Part shown: positions 27,174 through 35,725 of the stretch, piece after piece
Layout of the letters: each line of letters opens with the position of its first letter
Position numbering within the stretch: the first letter of the stretch is position 1
From: an uncultured Spirochaetales bacterium
GTDB taxonomy: Bacteria > Spirochaetota > Spirochaetia > Sphaerochaetales > Sphaerochaetaceae
Reading direction: 5' to 3'
NCBI GenBank assembly: GCA_949285785.1
Contig: CASEAG010000028.1
Location: 62,001 to 126,000 of the forward strand
DNA: 64,000 nt
Translations under genes and position numbers: made by a program
Notes under the pieces: generated by a model
Databases searched by the model: none
The model's input: the letters and a program-made list of their open reading frames with translations, nothing else
Told to the model about the DNA's origin: nothing

Positions 27174-28661
27174 TCATAATCCGAGTCTCTCATACAGCTC
27201 ATCCGGTGCATCGTTCTTCCCCATGTCCCGCCTGATCTCGTCCTGGAAACGTGAGACGAGATCCTCATCGTCGACAGGGCGCTCCTGATCCGGATCCGCT
27301 TCAAGATCATAGAGGGCACTGACGAACGAGGTCGTGTCCCCCATGCGGTCTCTGGCCTCGATCCTCATCACTCTACAGCCCTTCGTGAAGCTGAAGGGAC
27401 CTGCAAGCTCCACATTCCCAAGTTCGTCTGGAGAGAACATCCGCCTCATGTGCGTAGGCATCAGCGTGTATTCGTATACAGACATCTCCGGGTTTCGGGC
27501 CGAGTGCATGTAGAGATGGCGGCCATCCGTCGCACATACCTGACTTCCATGGTAGCCGAAAACGGCCATGCCTCTTGTCCCACCCTTGCCTTCTATCACC
27601 GTTTCCAGATCGACTCCAAGCATATCAGGTGTCTTGTCCAATCCGAACAGGGCGAGTATGGTCGGAGCGATGTCCATGAGCTGGACCAGGTCCTCACGTC
27701 TCTGCCCACAGGAATCGGGATGCCTTGGATCGTATATGAAAAGCGGCGTACGGCTTATCTCGGTGAACATCGGCATTTCCGTCTTGCCCCACCATCCATG
27801 CTCGCCTAGAAGGAATCCATGGTCCGTCGCGACGATGAGCATCGTGTCCTTCCACAGGCCATACCGGTCGAATGCATCCAGCACATGGCCAAGATACCGG
27901 TCGCACTTGCTCACCAGGGCCGCGTATTCATACCTCACGTGCCGTACGGTCTCTTCATCCTCGCCGACTCTGGCGTATGGCGGCCAGTCGAAGTCGGCCT
28001 CATCGTCGCCGATGAAACCATATGGATACAGTGCCTTGTCGGATGGAAGCGAATAGAATGGCTCATGCGGATCGAACGTCTCGATCTGAAGGAACCAGTC
28101 GTCCTTTCCATGATTGCGCTCGATGAATGCAAGGCCTTCCCGGAATGTGATGCTCTGGCAGGTGTTCTCCTCGCTGGTCATTGCAAGCCGGTTCATCGCA
28201 TCGTGCTTCATCAGCGGACCCGGGTCTTTGAGATTCCTCCTGCCTTCGTAGACCGTTCTACGCGAGTATGTGACGCCGAGGTCGGCATGCCACCTGTCTC
28301 CTTCCTGGCCTCGTACCGCCTGCCATGACGAATACCTGTTGTGGTAAGTGCATCCGCCGTCCTCCCAGTAGTGCTGATGGTCGCTGACCAGATGAGAATA
28401 GATTCCGTTTTTTTTGAGGATTTCGGGAAACGAATCGTCGAACGGCTCCATCGGTCCCCAGCTCCTGTGATAGAAGTTGGGTCTTCCGCTTTGAAGCTCG
28501 CGACGAGCCGGCATGCAGGGCATCGAGCCTACCCAGCTCTGGTCGAAAACCACAGAGTGTCTTGCCAGTCTGTCGAAGTTCGGTGTGATCGTCCAAGCGC
28601 ATCCATATGGAGCAAGATAGTCCCTTCTAAGCGTGTCATACATGACAAGAACGCACTTCAT
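27174..28661 (-). CDS. sulfatase (type I, cysteine-type formylglycine site)
   Basis: A 495-residue alkaline-phosphatase-superfamily sulfatase. The metal-site Asp is in YDTLRRDYL near the N-terminus. The motif C-x-P-x-R appears as PCMPARRELQSGR (about residues 49-61); its Cys must be oxidised to formylglycine by a maturase encoded elsewhere. ATDHGFLLGEHG supplies further metal ligands. No signal peptide is seen, so it is probably cytoplasmic. It is coupled to the LacI regulator (ATGA overlap) and lies before GH3, suggesting desulfation of a sulfated oligosaccharide before hydrolysis. The substrate is unknown. Confidence 0.88.
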   Translation of the reverse strand: MKCVLVMYDTLRRDYLAPYGCAWTITPNFDRLARHSVVFDQSWVGSMPCMPARRELQSGRPNFYHRSWGPMEPFDDSFPEILKKNGIYSHLVSDHQHYWEDGGCTYHNRYSSWQAVRGQEGDRWHADLGVTYSRRTVYEGRRNLKDPGPLMKHDAMNRLAMTSEENTCQSITFREGLAFIERNHGKDDWFLQIETFDPHEPFYSLPSDKALYPYGFIGDDEADFDWPPYARVGEDEETVRHVRYEYAALVSKCDRYLGHVLDAFDRYGLWKDTMLIVATDHGFLLGEHGWWGKTEMPMFTEISRTPLFIYDPRHPDSCGQRREDLVQLMDIAPTILALFGLDKTPDMLGVDLETVIEGKGGTRGMAVFGYHGSQVCATDGRHLYMHSARNPEMSVYEYTLMPTHMRRMFSPDELGNVELAGPFSFTKGCRVMRIEARDRMGDTTSFVSALYDLEADPDQERPVDDEDLVSRFQDEIRRDMGKNDAPDELYERLGL

Positions 28662-29671
28662 AGCTCATCCTTCATCATCTTCACCGAGCAGCGTGGAACG
28701 AACGCGGTCTCGAATTCCATTCTACAGCCATCGCCTTGCACCTTGCCATTGAGCATGTCGAAGAGCATGGTCGCGGCATGGCCTCCCATTGCAGTCGAAG
28801 GGACCACTCTGGCCGTGTATCCCGGATAGATATCCCGATGTGCATCCTCGCTGTTCTCCGTGACGATGACCGAAAGATCGTCAGGCACCCTGATTCCGCG
28901 TCCGGGAAGAAGTGAAAGCAGGACAGGCAGGTCCTCGCTGTCCAGATTCGTCATTGCCGTATATGGTCCGTCGACCACGTGTTTCGAAAGCACCTGCCCA
29001 AGCTGGTCTGCAATATTTCCCCCATTCATCTCGAGTGCAAGCACATCAATGCCCGGGCATGTACGTTGCGCCTGATCCAGCACCTTCCTCACATATTCCC
29101 CATGTGCCGCACTGTGAAGCAGAACGATATGGTCATGTCCACGTTCATGGAGGTATACGAGGTTGTCGAGAGTGTAGTCTTCGTATTTCGCATAAACGCT
29201 TGCTCCGCCTTCAGCCGCATGCCTCCCTACATGGCAGAATGGTATGCCGTTCCGCTCGAGGACTTTCAACGAGTCGATCAATCTCTCCGTCGTAGGCGGA
29301 AGAGCGAACAGAAGCGCATCGACTCTCCTCTCGAGAGCAGCTGAAATGAAGGCAGGTCTTTCATCGCCATGCACTTCATCACAGATCAGGACAAGTGAAC
29401 ATCCGTTTTCCATGACAACCGATGCTGCGCCTCTGAGAAATCCCAGCTCGAACACCCCTAGCGATGCCGACGGCACGACAAGAGCGACCATTGCTGACTT
29501 GCGTCTTCTCAGAGCACGTCCGAACTGGCTTGGCGCATAATCGTAGAACGCCATGGCCTCGGCCACCCTCGCCTTCTTGTCATCATCCACTCTTGCCGAA
29601 CCGTTCATGACTCTCGAGACCGTCGATATCGAGACGCCTGCCCTGTCTGCAATTTCCCTTATGGAAGCCAT
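28658..29671 (-). CDS. LacI-family transcriptional regulator
   Basis: A 337-residue repressor-type protein: helix-turn-helix at residues 4-24 (IREIADRAGVSISTVSRVMNG), hinge helix (YAPSQFGRALRRRKS) and a periplasmic-binding-protein-like sugar domain. It is the first gene of the operon with the sulfatase and GH3, and a perfect LacI-type palindrome lies on its own promoter, so autoregulation and control of the operon are likely. AGAGG precedes the ATG. The inducer is probably a sugar released from the substrate of the two hydrolases (inference). Confidence 0.95.
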   Translation of the reverse strand: MASIREIADRAGVSISTVSRVMNGSARVDDDKKARVAEAMAFYDYAPSQFGRALRRRKSAMVALVVPSASLGVFELGFLRGAASVVMENGCSLVLICDEVHGDERPAFISAALERRVDALLFALPPTTERLIDSLKVLERNGIPFCHVGRHAAEGGASVYAKYEDYTLDNLVYLHERGHDHIVLLHSAAHGEYVRKVLDQAQRTCPGIDVLALEMNGGNIADQLGQVLSKHVVDGPYTAMTNLDSEDLPVLLSLLPGRGIRVPDDLSVIVTENSEDAHRDIYPGYTARVVPSTAMGGHAATMLFDMLNGKVQGDGCRMEFETAFVPRCSVKMMKDEL

Positions 29672-29681
29672 CCAAACCTCT

Positions 29682-29695
29682 TGAAAACGTTTTCA
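29682..29695. promoter_or_regulatory. LacI-type operator of the sulfatase-GH3 operon
   Basis: TGAAAACGTTTTCA is a 14-bp perfect palindrome with the central CG of LacI-family operators. It lies 6 nt downstream of the -10 box and 10 nt upstream of the lacI-type start codon, a position that blocks transcription initiation. Confidence 0.85.
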
Positions 29696-29701
29696 TAAGC
29701 T

Positions 29702-29730
29702 ATTCTAGCATTTCATCCCGATGAAAACAA
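29702..29730 (-). promoter_or_regulatory. promoter of the lacI-sulfatase-GH3 operon
   Basis: Minus-strand TTGTTT (29730-29725), a 17-nt spacer and TAGAAT (29707-29702) preceded by TGC (extended -10). Confidence 0.75.
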
Positions 29731-29755
29731 TCATTAGTCTTCATTGGATATGACT

Positions 29756-29786
29756 GGAGGATGAGGAACATATGGCCTCATCCTCC
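29756..29786 (-). terminator. strong hairpin after the sodium symporter gene
   Basis: GGAGGATGAGG and CCTCATCCTCC form an 11-bp perfect stem 22 nt past the symporter stop. No U-tract follows on the minus strand, so termination by a U-less hairpin or mRNA 3'-end protection is inferred. Confidence 0.5.
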
Positions 29787-29808
29787 ACATCGGCGTAGGC
29801 ATTCATCT

Positions 29809-31371
29809 TCAGCACTCGAAGGTCTTTGCATCCTCGAACTCGTCAAGGATCACCTTTTCCGGTTCCGGAGTCATGAGCGAGACGATTACGATCATCATGC
29901 TGGAGACCAGGAAGGCTGGAAGCAGTTCATATATCCCGAACACGCCACCAAGGGGCTTGACGAGGTAGTTCCAGATGAAGACCATCGCCCCACCCGAGAG
30001 CATTCCTGCGATTGCTCCTGCCCTAGTGGTCCTCCTCCAGAAAAGAGAGAAGAGCATCAGCGGGCCGAACGTCGCTCCGAATCCCGCCCAGGCGAAGCTA
30101 ACGATCGTGAAGATGACGCTGTCCTCGTCAAGGGCGATCAGCGCTCCGATGAGTGCGATGACGACAAGGGTGATCCTGGAGACGACCATGACCTGGGAGT
30201 CGTTCGCCTTTCTATGAAGCACGCCCTGGAAGAGGTTCTTCGAGAATGCGGAGGCGGCAATCAGCAGATAGGAGTCCGAAGAGCTTATCGTCGCGGCCAG
30301 TATGCCAGCCATCACGAGCCCGGCAAGAAGAGGATGCATCAGCGTGGAGGCGAGAAGAGAGAATATGTTCTCGGCATCGGCCTTTGTGGCGAACGTGGTC
30401 GGTTCAAGCGCTCTGCCGACAAGACCGATGGTCACGGCGGCAAGAAGAGATACTAGAACCCAGACCGTCGCGATCCTTCTGGAAGACACGAGCTCGTCAG
30501 CTTTCCTGATCGCCATGAAGCGAAGCAGGACCTGGGGCATGCCGAAGTAGCCAAGCCCCCAGGCCATCATCGAGACGACGGAAAGCAGCGGATAGCCCAA
30601 GGCGGAGCCGAAGACCGGTGCACCCTCCACGACGACCTGCCGCCCCGCTCCGTCAAGCACGGGATCCGCGATCTGGAAGAACTCTAGGAAACCTGGTATG
30701 GCCTTCAGGTTCTCGATGACAGCCCCCAGGCCTCCTGCATTGACCGTACCCATGACAAGAACCACGACAAGGGCGAAGACCATGACGATCGCTTGCATGA
30801 AATCGCTGGCGCTCTCGGCAAGGAATCCACCGAGGAAAGTGTATATGACGACCAGGGCTACACCGCACAGCATCATCAGACGATAGTCGGCACCGAAGAT
30901 CGACGAGAACAGCTTGCCACATGTGACGAAGCAGCTTGCGGCATACACGCAGAAGAACACGAGAATGAAGGCGGAGGCGATCGTCAGGATGACCTTGCCC
31001 TTCTCATGGAAGCGGTTGCTGAAGAAATCCGGTATCGTGATCGAGTTGCCCGCAACATGCGAATAGCGACGAAGCCTTTTCGCAACGATTAGCCAGTTGA
31101 TGTATGTACCCAGTGCCAGCCCCGTCGCGGTCCAGAACGCATCGGCGATGCCGCACCAGTAGGCGACGCCAGGCAGACCCATCAGCAGCCAGCCCGACAT
31201 GTCCGATGCCTCGGCGCTGAAGGCGGCGACCCAGGGACCGAGCGAACGGCCTCCAAGATAATAGTTCTCGGAGTTCTGGTTTGCGCGTTTGGCAAAGTAC
31301 ACCCCGATTCCGATGACGATGCAGATATACAACGACATCGATATGAGCATCTGTGCAGAAGAACTGCTCAT
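29809..31371 (-). CDS. sodium/solute symporter (SSS family, PutP-like)
   Basis: A 520-residue membrane protein with about 13 hydrophobic helices. The family signature regions are seen as NYYLGGRSLGPWVAAFSAEASDMSGW (split over helices 1-2) and GGFLAESASDFMQA. PutP-type proteins couple Na+ entry to uptake of proline or other solutes; the specificity is not clear here. ATG 31371 (MSSSSAQM) follows GGGGG at 5-nt spacing; a longer frame exists but lacks a ribosome site. It lies downstream of the V-ATPase operon on the same strand, separated by hairpins. Confidence 0.88.
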   Translation of the reverse strand: MSSSSAQMLISMSLYICIVIGIGVYFAKRANQNSENYYLGGRSLGPWVAAFSAEASDMSGWLLMGLPGVAYWCGIADAFWTATGLALGTYINWLIVAKRLRRYSHVAGNSITIPDFFSNRFHEKGKVILTIASAFILVFFCVYAASCFVTCGKLFSSIFGADYRLMMLCGVALVVIYTFLGGFLAESASDFMQAIVMVFALVVVLVMGTVNAGGLGAVIENLKAIPGFLEFFQIADPVLDGAGRQVVVEGAPVFGSALGYPLLSVVSMMAWGLGYFGMPQVLLRFMAIRKADELVSSRRIATVWVLVSLLAAVTIGLVGRALEPTTFATKADAENIFSLLASTLMHPLLAGLVMAGILAATISSSDSYLLIAASAFSKNLFQGVLHRKANDSQVMVVSRITLVVIALIGALIALDEDSVIFTIVSFAWAGFGATFGPLMLFSLFWRRTTRAGAIAGMLSGGAMVFIWNYLVKPLGGVFGIYELLPAFLVSSMMIVIVSLMTPEPEKVILDEFEDAKTFEC

Positions 31372-31430
31372 TTCATCCCCCTGTATGAAAAAAATCCAGT
31401 CCATGTGCATATGACTGGACCGTCAACGTT

Positions 31431-31469
31431 CACAAGGCCTGCATTCCACAGGTGGAAACAGGCCTCGTG
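31431..31469 (-). terminator. compound hairpin between atpK and the symporter gene
   Basis: AGGCCTG/CAGGCCT (plus outer CAC/GTG) enclose an inner TTCCAC/GTGGAA stem. It is a stable structure in the 138-nt gap but has no U-tract. Confidence 0.45.
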
Positions 31470-31479
31470 ATCGGATTGT

Positions 31480-31499
31480 GGGCAGGAAGAGCCCTGCCC
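31480..31499 (-). terminator. hairpin just after atpK
   Basis: GGGCAGG and CCTGCCC form a 7-bp stem with a 6-nt loop, 10 nt past the atpK stop; no U-tract. Together with the next hairpin it probably ends the V-ATPase transcript. Confidence 0.45.
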
Positions 31500-31509
31500 G
31501 CCTTGAAGA

Positions 31510-31947
31510 CTAGTTGAGAAGTAGCATGCAGAAGACCAGCGAGAACAGGGCGACCGTCTCGACGATACCGATGACGATGAAGTAGTTCGCGGTTCCCTTT
31601 CCCGTCGTTGCAAGAGCATCACAGCTTGCGACGGCGACCTTGCCCTGCATGAATGCGGAGAAGCCGATCGCCGCACCGCCGAAGATGCCGACGCACAGGG
31701 CCATGAGCCAGTTGCCGGTCTCCTGGAAGGCCGAGCGGATGAAGTTCATCAGCAGGAAGCCGTAGATTGTCTGCGTAAGGGGCGCACCGGCGAAGGCGAC
31801 CATGATGAACGATGCAGGGCGTCCCTCGGCGAAGCACTTCTTCCATCCGCCGACAGCCGCCTGCGAGGCGATTCCACTTCCGATTCCAGAGCCGAGCGCG
31901 GAAAGGCAGAGCGCGCAGGCCATTCCAAGATAAGCCAGATTTGTCAT
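31510..31947 (-). CDS. atpK: V-type ATPase subunit K (membrane rotor)
   Basis: A 145-residue rotor-ring proteolipid with four helices (two hairpins). Residues matching the Na+ ligands of Enterococcus hirae NtpK can be placed: L57, T58 and Q59 in PLTQTIYGF, Q101 in FMQGKVA and E130 in IVETVALF; the 29-residue gap from Q101 to E130 equals that of NtpK. Only the second hairpin has the ion-binding Glu, as in NtpK. It overlaps atpI by 4 nt and is the last gene of the operon. Confidence 0.95.
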   Translation of the reverse strand: MTNLAYLGMACALCLSALGSGIGSGIASQAAVGGWKKCFAEGRPASFIMVAFAGAPLTQTIYGFLLMNFIRSAFQETGNWLMALCVGIFGGAAIGFSAFMQGKVAVASCDALATTGKGTANYFIVIGIVETVALFSLVFCMLLLN

Positions 31948-33815
31948 TTTACAACTCCTTGTTCTGATTCAGTTTTGTCGACCGTTTCTCTGAACGGATC
32001 GTATTTGTATCCTGTCCACTCCATACCGAGCTGACCGGAGAACTCCAACAGATTGAGCCTGACGCCATGCACGATGACGCTGAGCAGGCCCATGACTATG
32101 TTCAGCACAGTTCCCAGGACGACTATGACGGCGCCGAAGACGGGACCGGCCATATCGGCCATGCTGTTGAAGGACTGCGCTATCGCGAGAGATGCCATTC
32201 CGACTGCAAACAGTCTGATGTAGCTCATGATGTTGCTGAAGCAGCTGACCGTATCGAGGAAGCTGGTGAAGAAGCCTCCCAGTCCGGACTTCAGACCTGC
32301 ACCGAAGCTCTTGCCCGGCTCCTGGCTGCCGAACACGACCACCAGGAAGAAGCCAATCGCGACACCGATGACGACAACGGTGAAGTTGACACTGGCTCCG
32401 ATGACAAGATACAGCGCCATCATGTACAGCACACATACATCGATGAGCCAGCCGATATCCCCCAGAAGAGACAGGTCCCTGACCCTGAACTTGCTGATGA
32501 CGTTCAGCACGCAGGCAAGGCCGAGCTGGGTCGCACCGAGTATGAAGCACAGCTGCATGACCGCGTTCTGGGCATAGACCGACTCGATTCCGTACAGCTC
32601 CATCGAATAGTTGCATATCGACGGTATGATGAACAGCTGCAGGAACGGGAGCTTCTCGAGCACGGCAAGAGAACCGAACCAGGTTCCCGTCACCGCACCG
32701 TAGATAATCGTCGTGACGCTCAGCACATATAGGAGTATGTTGGCATCCGAGCACTTCTTCGCCCTGACGTTCATCACGACTGAGATAAGCAGGAAGATCA
32801 GGCCGTATCCGGCATCTCCTATGATCATCGCGAAAAAGATCGAGAAGAAGAGCAGGAACCATGACGATATGTCATACTCCCTGTATCCGGGAACAGTGCC
32901 GAGTATGTCGTAGATCGGCTGGATAATCCTGATGAGCCCTTTGTACTTCAGCTGGGTCGGCGGATCCTCGTCATCCGACACGTCATCCATCAGGTAAGCC
33001 CATCCGTTCTCCTTTGCCAGACTCCTGAAGTCGTCGCACCTGTCCTCGGGGAGGTAGCCGGAGATGAAGACGATCCTGCCCTGTTCATCGCGGCTTGTGG
33101 CCTTGACGCGTTCGAACATCGAGGCCTCCTCCAGTCTCTTCACCTCCAGCCTGAAGGCGTCAGAATACTTCGCGGCATCGCAAAGCGCCCTGCCGGCTTC
33201 GCCTATCGTCCTCTCGAGTTCGGCGAGACGACTTCTGAGCTCGGACAGGGATGCCTGGGGCAGAGTGAACTCCCTTGCCGCGAAACGTGATGGAAGCCGT
33301 GAGCCGAGCACCGCTATGGCCTTCATCCTGTTGACGTCCCTCAACGTGACGAACACCACACTCCCGTCTTCACGAATCGCATCGAGTACGCTGCCGTCCA
33401 CCGTGTAGAAGAAGAATGCATAGCCGTCACCTGCCAACGCCTTCACGGACTCGGGATCGAAGTCCCCCCAGGGTTCGACGCGTGAGATCTCGCCAGACAG
33501 CCTGAGATGCTCATCCTCGGCCGCCTTGCGGTCCGAAATCGCCTTCTCGAGGTCACAGACAAGTGAATCAAGCGCCTGCCCATCAAGCCTCTCCTGCTTC
33601 ACTCCTCTTGCACTTTTTCCGGCCTCGTCAGCGACGGCGTTCATCACGCTCATCAGGGAATGGATCTTCACAGCGATCCCGTCGCTCTCGGGACATGACC
33701 TTGTCAGCTGACTTATATGAATGATGCCGGCATGTCTGAGCGCCAGGAGCATCTCCTGTCTCTTCTTCGCCTGTGCCACGATCGTGACGCTCTTCATTGG
33801 TTCTATCATCGTCAC
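31944..33815 (-). CDS. atpI: V-type ATPase subunit I (stator a-type subunit)
   Basis: A 623-residue stator subunit: a cytoplasmic N-terminal coiled-coil half (about 1-300) and a C-terminal membrane half with about seven to eight helices (YLYVL-type segments from about 315 on) that forms the ion half-channels against the K ring. The start codon overlaps the atpD stop (ATGA), and MIEPMK two codons in is an alternative start. Function as the a/I subunit is clear from position and architecture. Confidence 0.94.
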   Translation of the reverse strand: MTMIEPMKSVTIVAQAKKRQEMLLALRHAGIIHISQLTRSCPESDGIAVKIHSLMSVMNAVADEAGKSARGVKQERLDGQALDSLVCDLEKAISDRKAAEDEHLRLSGEISRVEPWGDFDPESVKALAGDGYAFFFYTVDGSVLDAIREDGSVVFVTLRDVNRMKAIAVLGSRLPSRFAAREFTLPQASLSELRSRLAELERTIGEAGRALCDAAKYSDAFRLEVKRLEEASMFERVKATSRDEQGRIVFISGYLPEDRCDDFRSLAKENGWAYLMDDVSDDEDPPTQLKYKGLIRIIQPIYDILGTVPGYREYDISSWFLLFFSIFFAMIIGDAGYGLIFLLISVVMNVRAKKCSDANILLYVLSVTTIIYGAVTGTWFGSLAVLEKLPFLQLFIIPSICNYSMELYGIESVYAQNAVMQLCFILGATQLGLACVLNVISKFRVRDLSLLGDIGWLIDVCVLYMMALYLVIGASVNFTVVVIGVAIGFFLVVVFGSQEPGKSFGAGLKSGLGGFFTSFLDTVSCFSNIMSYIRLFAVGMASLAIAQSFNSMADMAGPVFGAVIVVLGTVLNIVMGLLSVIVHGVRLNLLEFSGQLGMEWTGYKYDPFRETVDKTESEQGVVK

Positions 33816-34420
33816 ATCTCCTTCACAAGCTTCTTCTTGGCGATCTTGCCACGGACGACTGCGCTCGTGTCCTGATCACCAAGATATATCGAGATCCTGC
33901 GGATGTTCTCCTTCGCCTCGGGGATCTTGACCTTCTCGAAGAGGTTGACCCTCTGGCTCGTGGTACGCAGTTCCTTTCCGAGCAGGTCCATCTGCTCCTG
34001 CAACGTCTTGATCATGGCATCATAGCGGCAGCAGTCCTTGAGCGCCACGATGCCCTTGTCGACCCACAAGGGGTAGTCGTAAAGGCTGTAGGGCACATCC
34101 TTGAACGTGAGGTCCTCGAATACCGGGATCTCCACGCCGGCGATGTTGCCCCTTCCCTTGACTATGGTATCGATCGAGACGAGCGAGAGGATGGACCGGT
34201 CGCCCAGAAGCGGATTCTCGCCATAGACCGCAATCCAGGAATCGAGGGAGTCGATCAGCTTCCGCTGCTGTCTCCTGTACTCCTCTACCTGGGCCTCGAT
34301 CTGACGGATGCATATCTGGAGCTGCTGCTTCTTCAGCTGCAGCGTCGGCAGATAGCGGTTGAACTGCTTCAGGGCATCCTTCTGCTTCTTCTGCTCGTTC
34401 TTCGTCAGCTTAACGGCCAT
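33812..34420 (-). CDS. atpD: V-type ATPase subunit D (central stalk)
   Basis: A 202-residue, mostly alpha-helical protein with long N- and C-terminal coiled-coil arms (KLTKNEQKKQKDALKQF at the start; LRTTSQRVNLFEKVKIPEAK near the end), the central-stalk subunit that rotates inside the A3B3 head. It lies 6 nt after atpB and overlaps atpI by 4 nt. Confidence 0.95.
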   Translation of the reverse strand: MAVKLTKNEQKKQKDALKQFNRYLPTLQLKKQQLQICIRQIEAQVEEYRRQQRKLIDSLDSWIAVYGENPLLGDRSILSLVSIDTIVKGRGNIAGVEIPVFEDLTFKDVPYSLYDYPLWVDKGIVALKDCCRYDAMIKTLQEQMDLLGKELRTTSQRVNLFEKVKIPEAKENIRRISIYLGDQDTSAVVRGKIAKKKLVKEM

Positions 34421-34426
34421 ACGCCA

Positions 34427-35722
34427 TCACTCCTTGGGCCAGTAGCGCTCGATGAGCTCGGTCTTCAGGCCGGTCTCGTTCTTCTCGAAGCATTCGGCCA
34501 GAATCCTCCAGCCAAGATCGAGGGCCTCTTCGAGCGGGATGTTGACGGAAAGGTCCATCAGCTTCGTCTCGAACAGGGATCCGTACCTCAGCAACTTCTC
34601 GTCCCAGTCGCTCATCATGAATCCCATCGACTTCTTCTCGACGGTGTCCTTGTAGGCCGCATACAGCTTGATCATGGCATCCATGAGAGACCTGTGGTCA
34701 TCGCGGGTGCTGGAGTTGACCTGCTGCTTGAGACGTGACAGCGAACCGAACGGCTCGATATGCCCGTTGCGCAGATAGAACTGTCCTTCAGTGATGTAAC
34801 CGGTGTTATCGGGTACCGGATGAGTGACGTCATCTCCCGGCATCGTCGTGACGGCGAGAATGGTCAGAGAACCGGCATCGGCGAAGTCGACGGCCTTCTC
34901 GTAGCGTGAAGCCAATGTCGAATACAGGTCGCCGGGGTAGCCTCTGTTCGAAGGCACCTGGTCCATGGTTATGGCCATCTCCTTCTGGGCATCGCAGTAG
35001 TTGGTCATGTCGGTCAGCAGGCACAGCACGCGCTTTCCATCGACCGCGAAGCGTTCGGCGACGGCAAGTGCCAGATCCGGTACCAGCGTGCATTCGACCG
35101 TGGGGTCGCTTGCGGTATGGATGAACATGATCGTCCTGGACATGGCGCCGCTCTTCTCCAGAGTGTTCTTGAAGAAGAGGTAGTCGTCGTACTTGAGTCC
35201 CATGCCGCCAAGCACGATGAGATCGACCTCGGCCTGCATCGCGATGCGGGCCAGAAGCTGGTTGTACGGCTCTCCGGAGACGGAGAAGATGGGCAGCTTC
35301 TGGCTTTCGACAAGCGTGTTGAACATGTCGATCATCGGAATACCGGTCCTGACCATCTTCCTGGGGATGATCCTCCTGGACGGATTGACCGAAGGTCCGG
35401 CGATCTCGATCATGTTCTCGTCCAGCTCCGGCCCGTTGTCACGGGGCTTGCCGGAGCCGTCGAACACGCGCCCAAGAAGGGCGTCGGTGTAGCTGACCTG
35501 AAGCGGATGGCCCAGAAAGCGAACGCTGTCGCCCGTACTGACACCCTGCGTTCCGGAGAACACCTGGAGGGAGACCTTGTCCCCGTCCAGCTTTATGACG
35601 TTCGCATAGCTCTTTCCCGTGCCCGTCGTCACTTCGGCCAGGTCGCTGTTCCTCACTCCCGTCGAACGTACCGTGATGACGTTTCCGACAATGCTGTCAA
35701 TCTTCGTATATACCTTCTGCAT
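34427..35722 (-). CDS. atpB: V-type ATPase subunit B (non-catalytic)
   Basis: A 431-residue nucleotide-binding-fold subunit without a true P-loop: the Walker A position reads [14 protein letters not shown], as expected for the regulatory B subunit. [20 protein letters not shown] is a typical B signature in this family. It is 3 nt downstream of atpA. Confidence 0.97.
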   Translation of the reverse strand: MQKVYTKIDSIVGNVITVRSTGVRNSDLAEVTTGTGKSYANVIKLDGDKVSLQVFSGTQGVSTGDSVRFLGHPLQVSYTDALLGRVFDGSGKPRDNGPELDENMIEIAGPSVNPSRRIIPRKMVRTGIPMIDMFNTLVESQKLPIFSVSGEPYNQLLARIAMQAEVDLIVLGGMGLKYDDYLFFKNTLEKSGAMSRTIMFIHTASDPTVECTLVPDLALAVAERFAVDGKRVLCLLTDMTNYCDAQKEMAITMDQVPSNRGYPGDLYSTLASRYEKAVDFADAGSLTILAVTTMPGDDVTHPVPDNTGYITEGQFYLRNGHIEPFGSLSRLKQQVNSSTRDDHRSLMDAMIKLYAAYKDTVEKKSMGFMMSDWDEKLLRYGSLFETKLMDLSVNIPLEEALDLGWRILAECFEKNETGLKTELIERYWPKE

Positions 35723-35725
35723 GGC

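Noticed and set aside
29745-31420. Recurring ATATGACTGGA at 29748, 31410 and a similar string near 13796
   Set aside because: Only three short copies with differing context; too little to call a motif.
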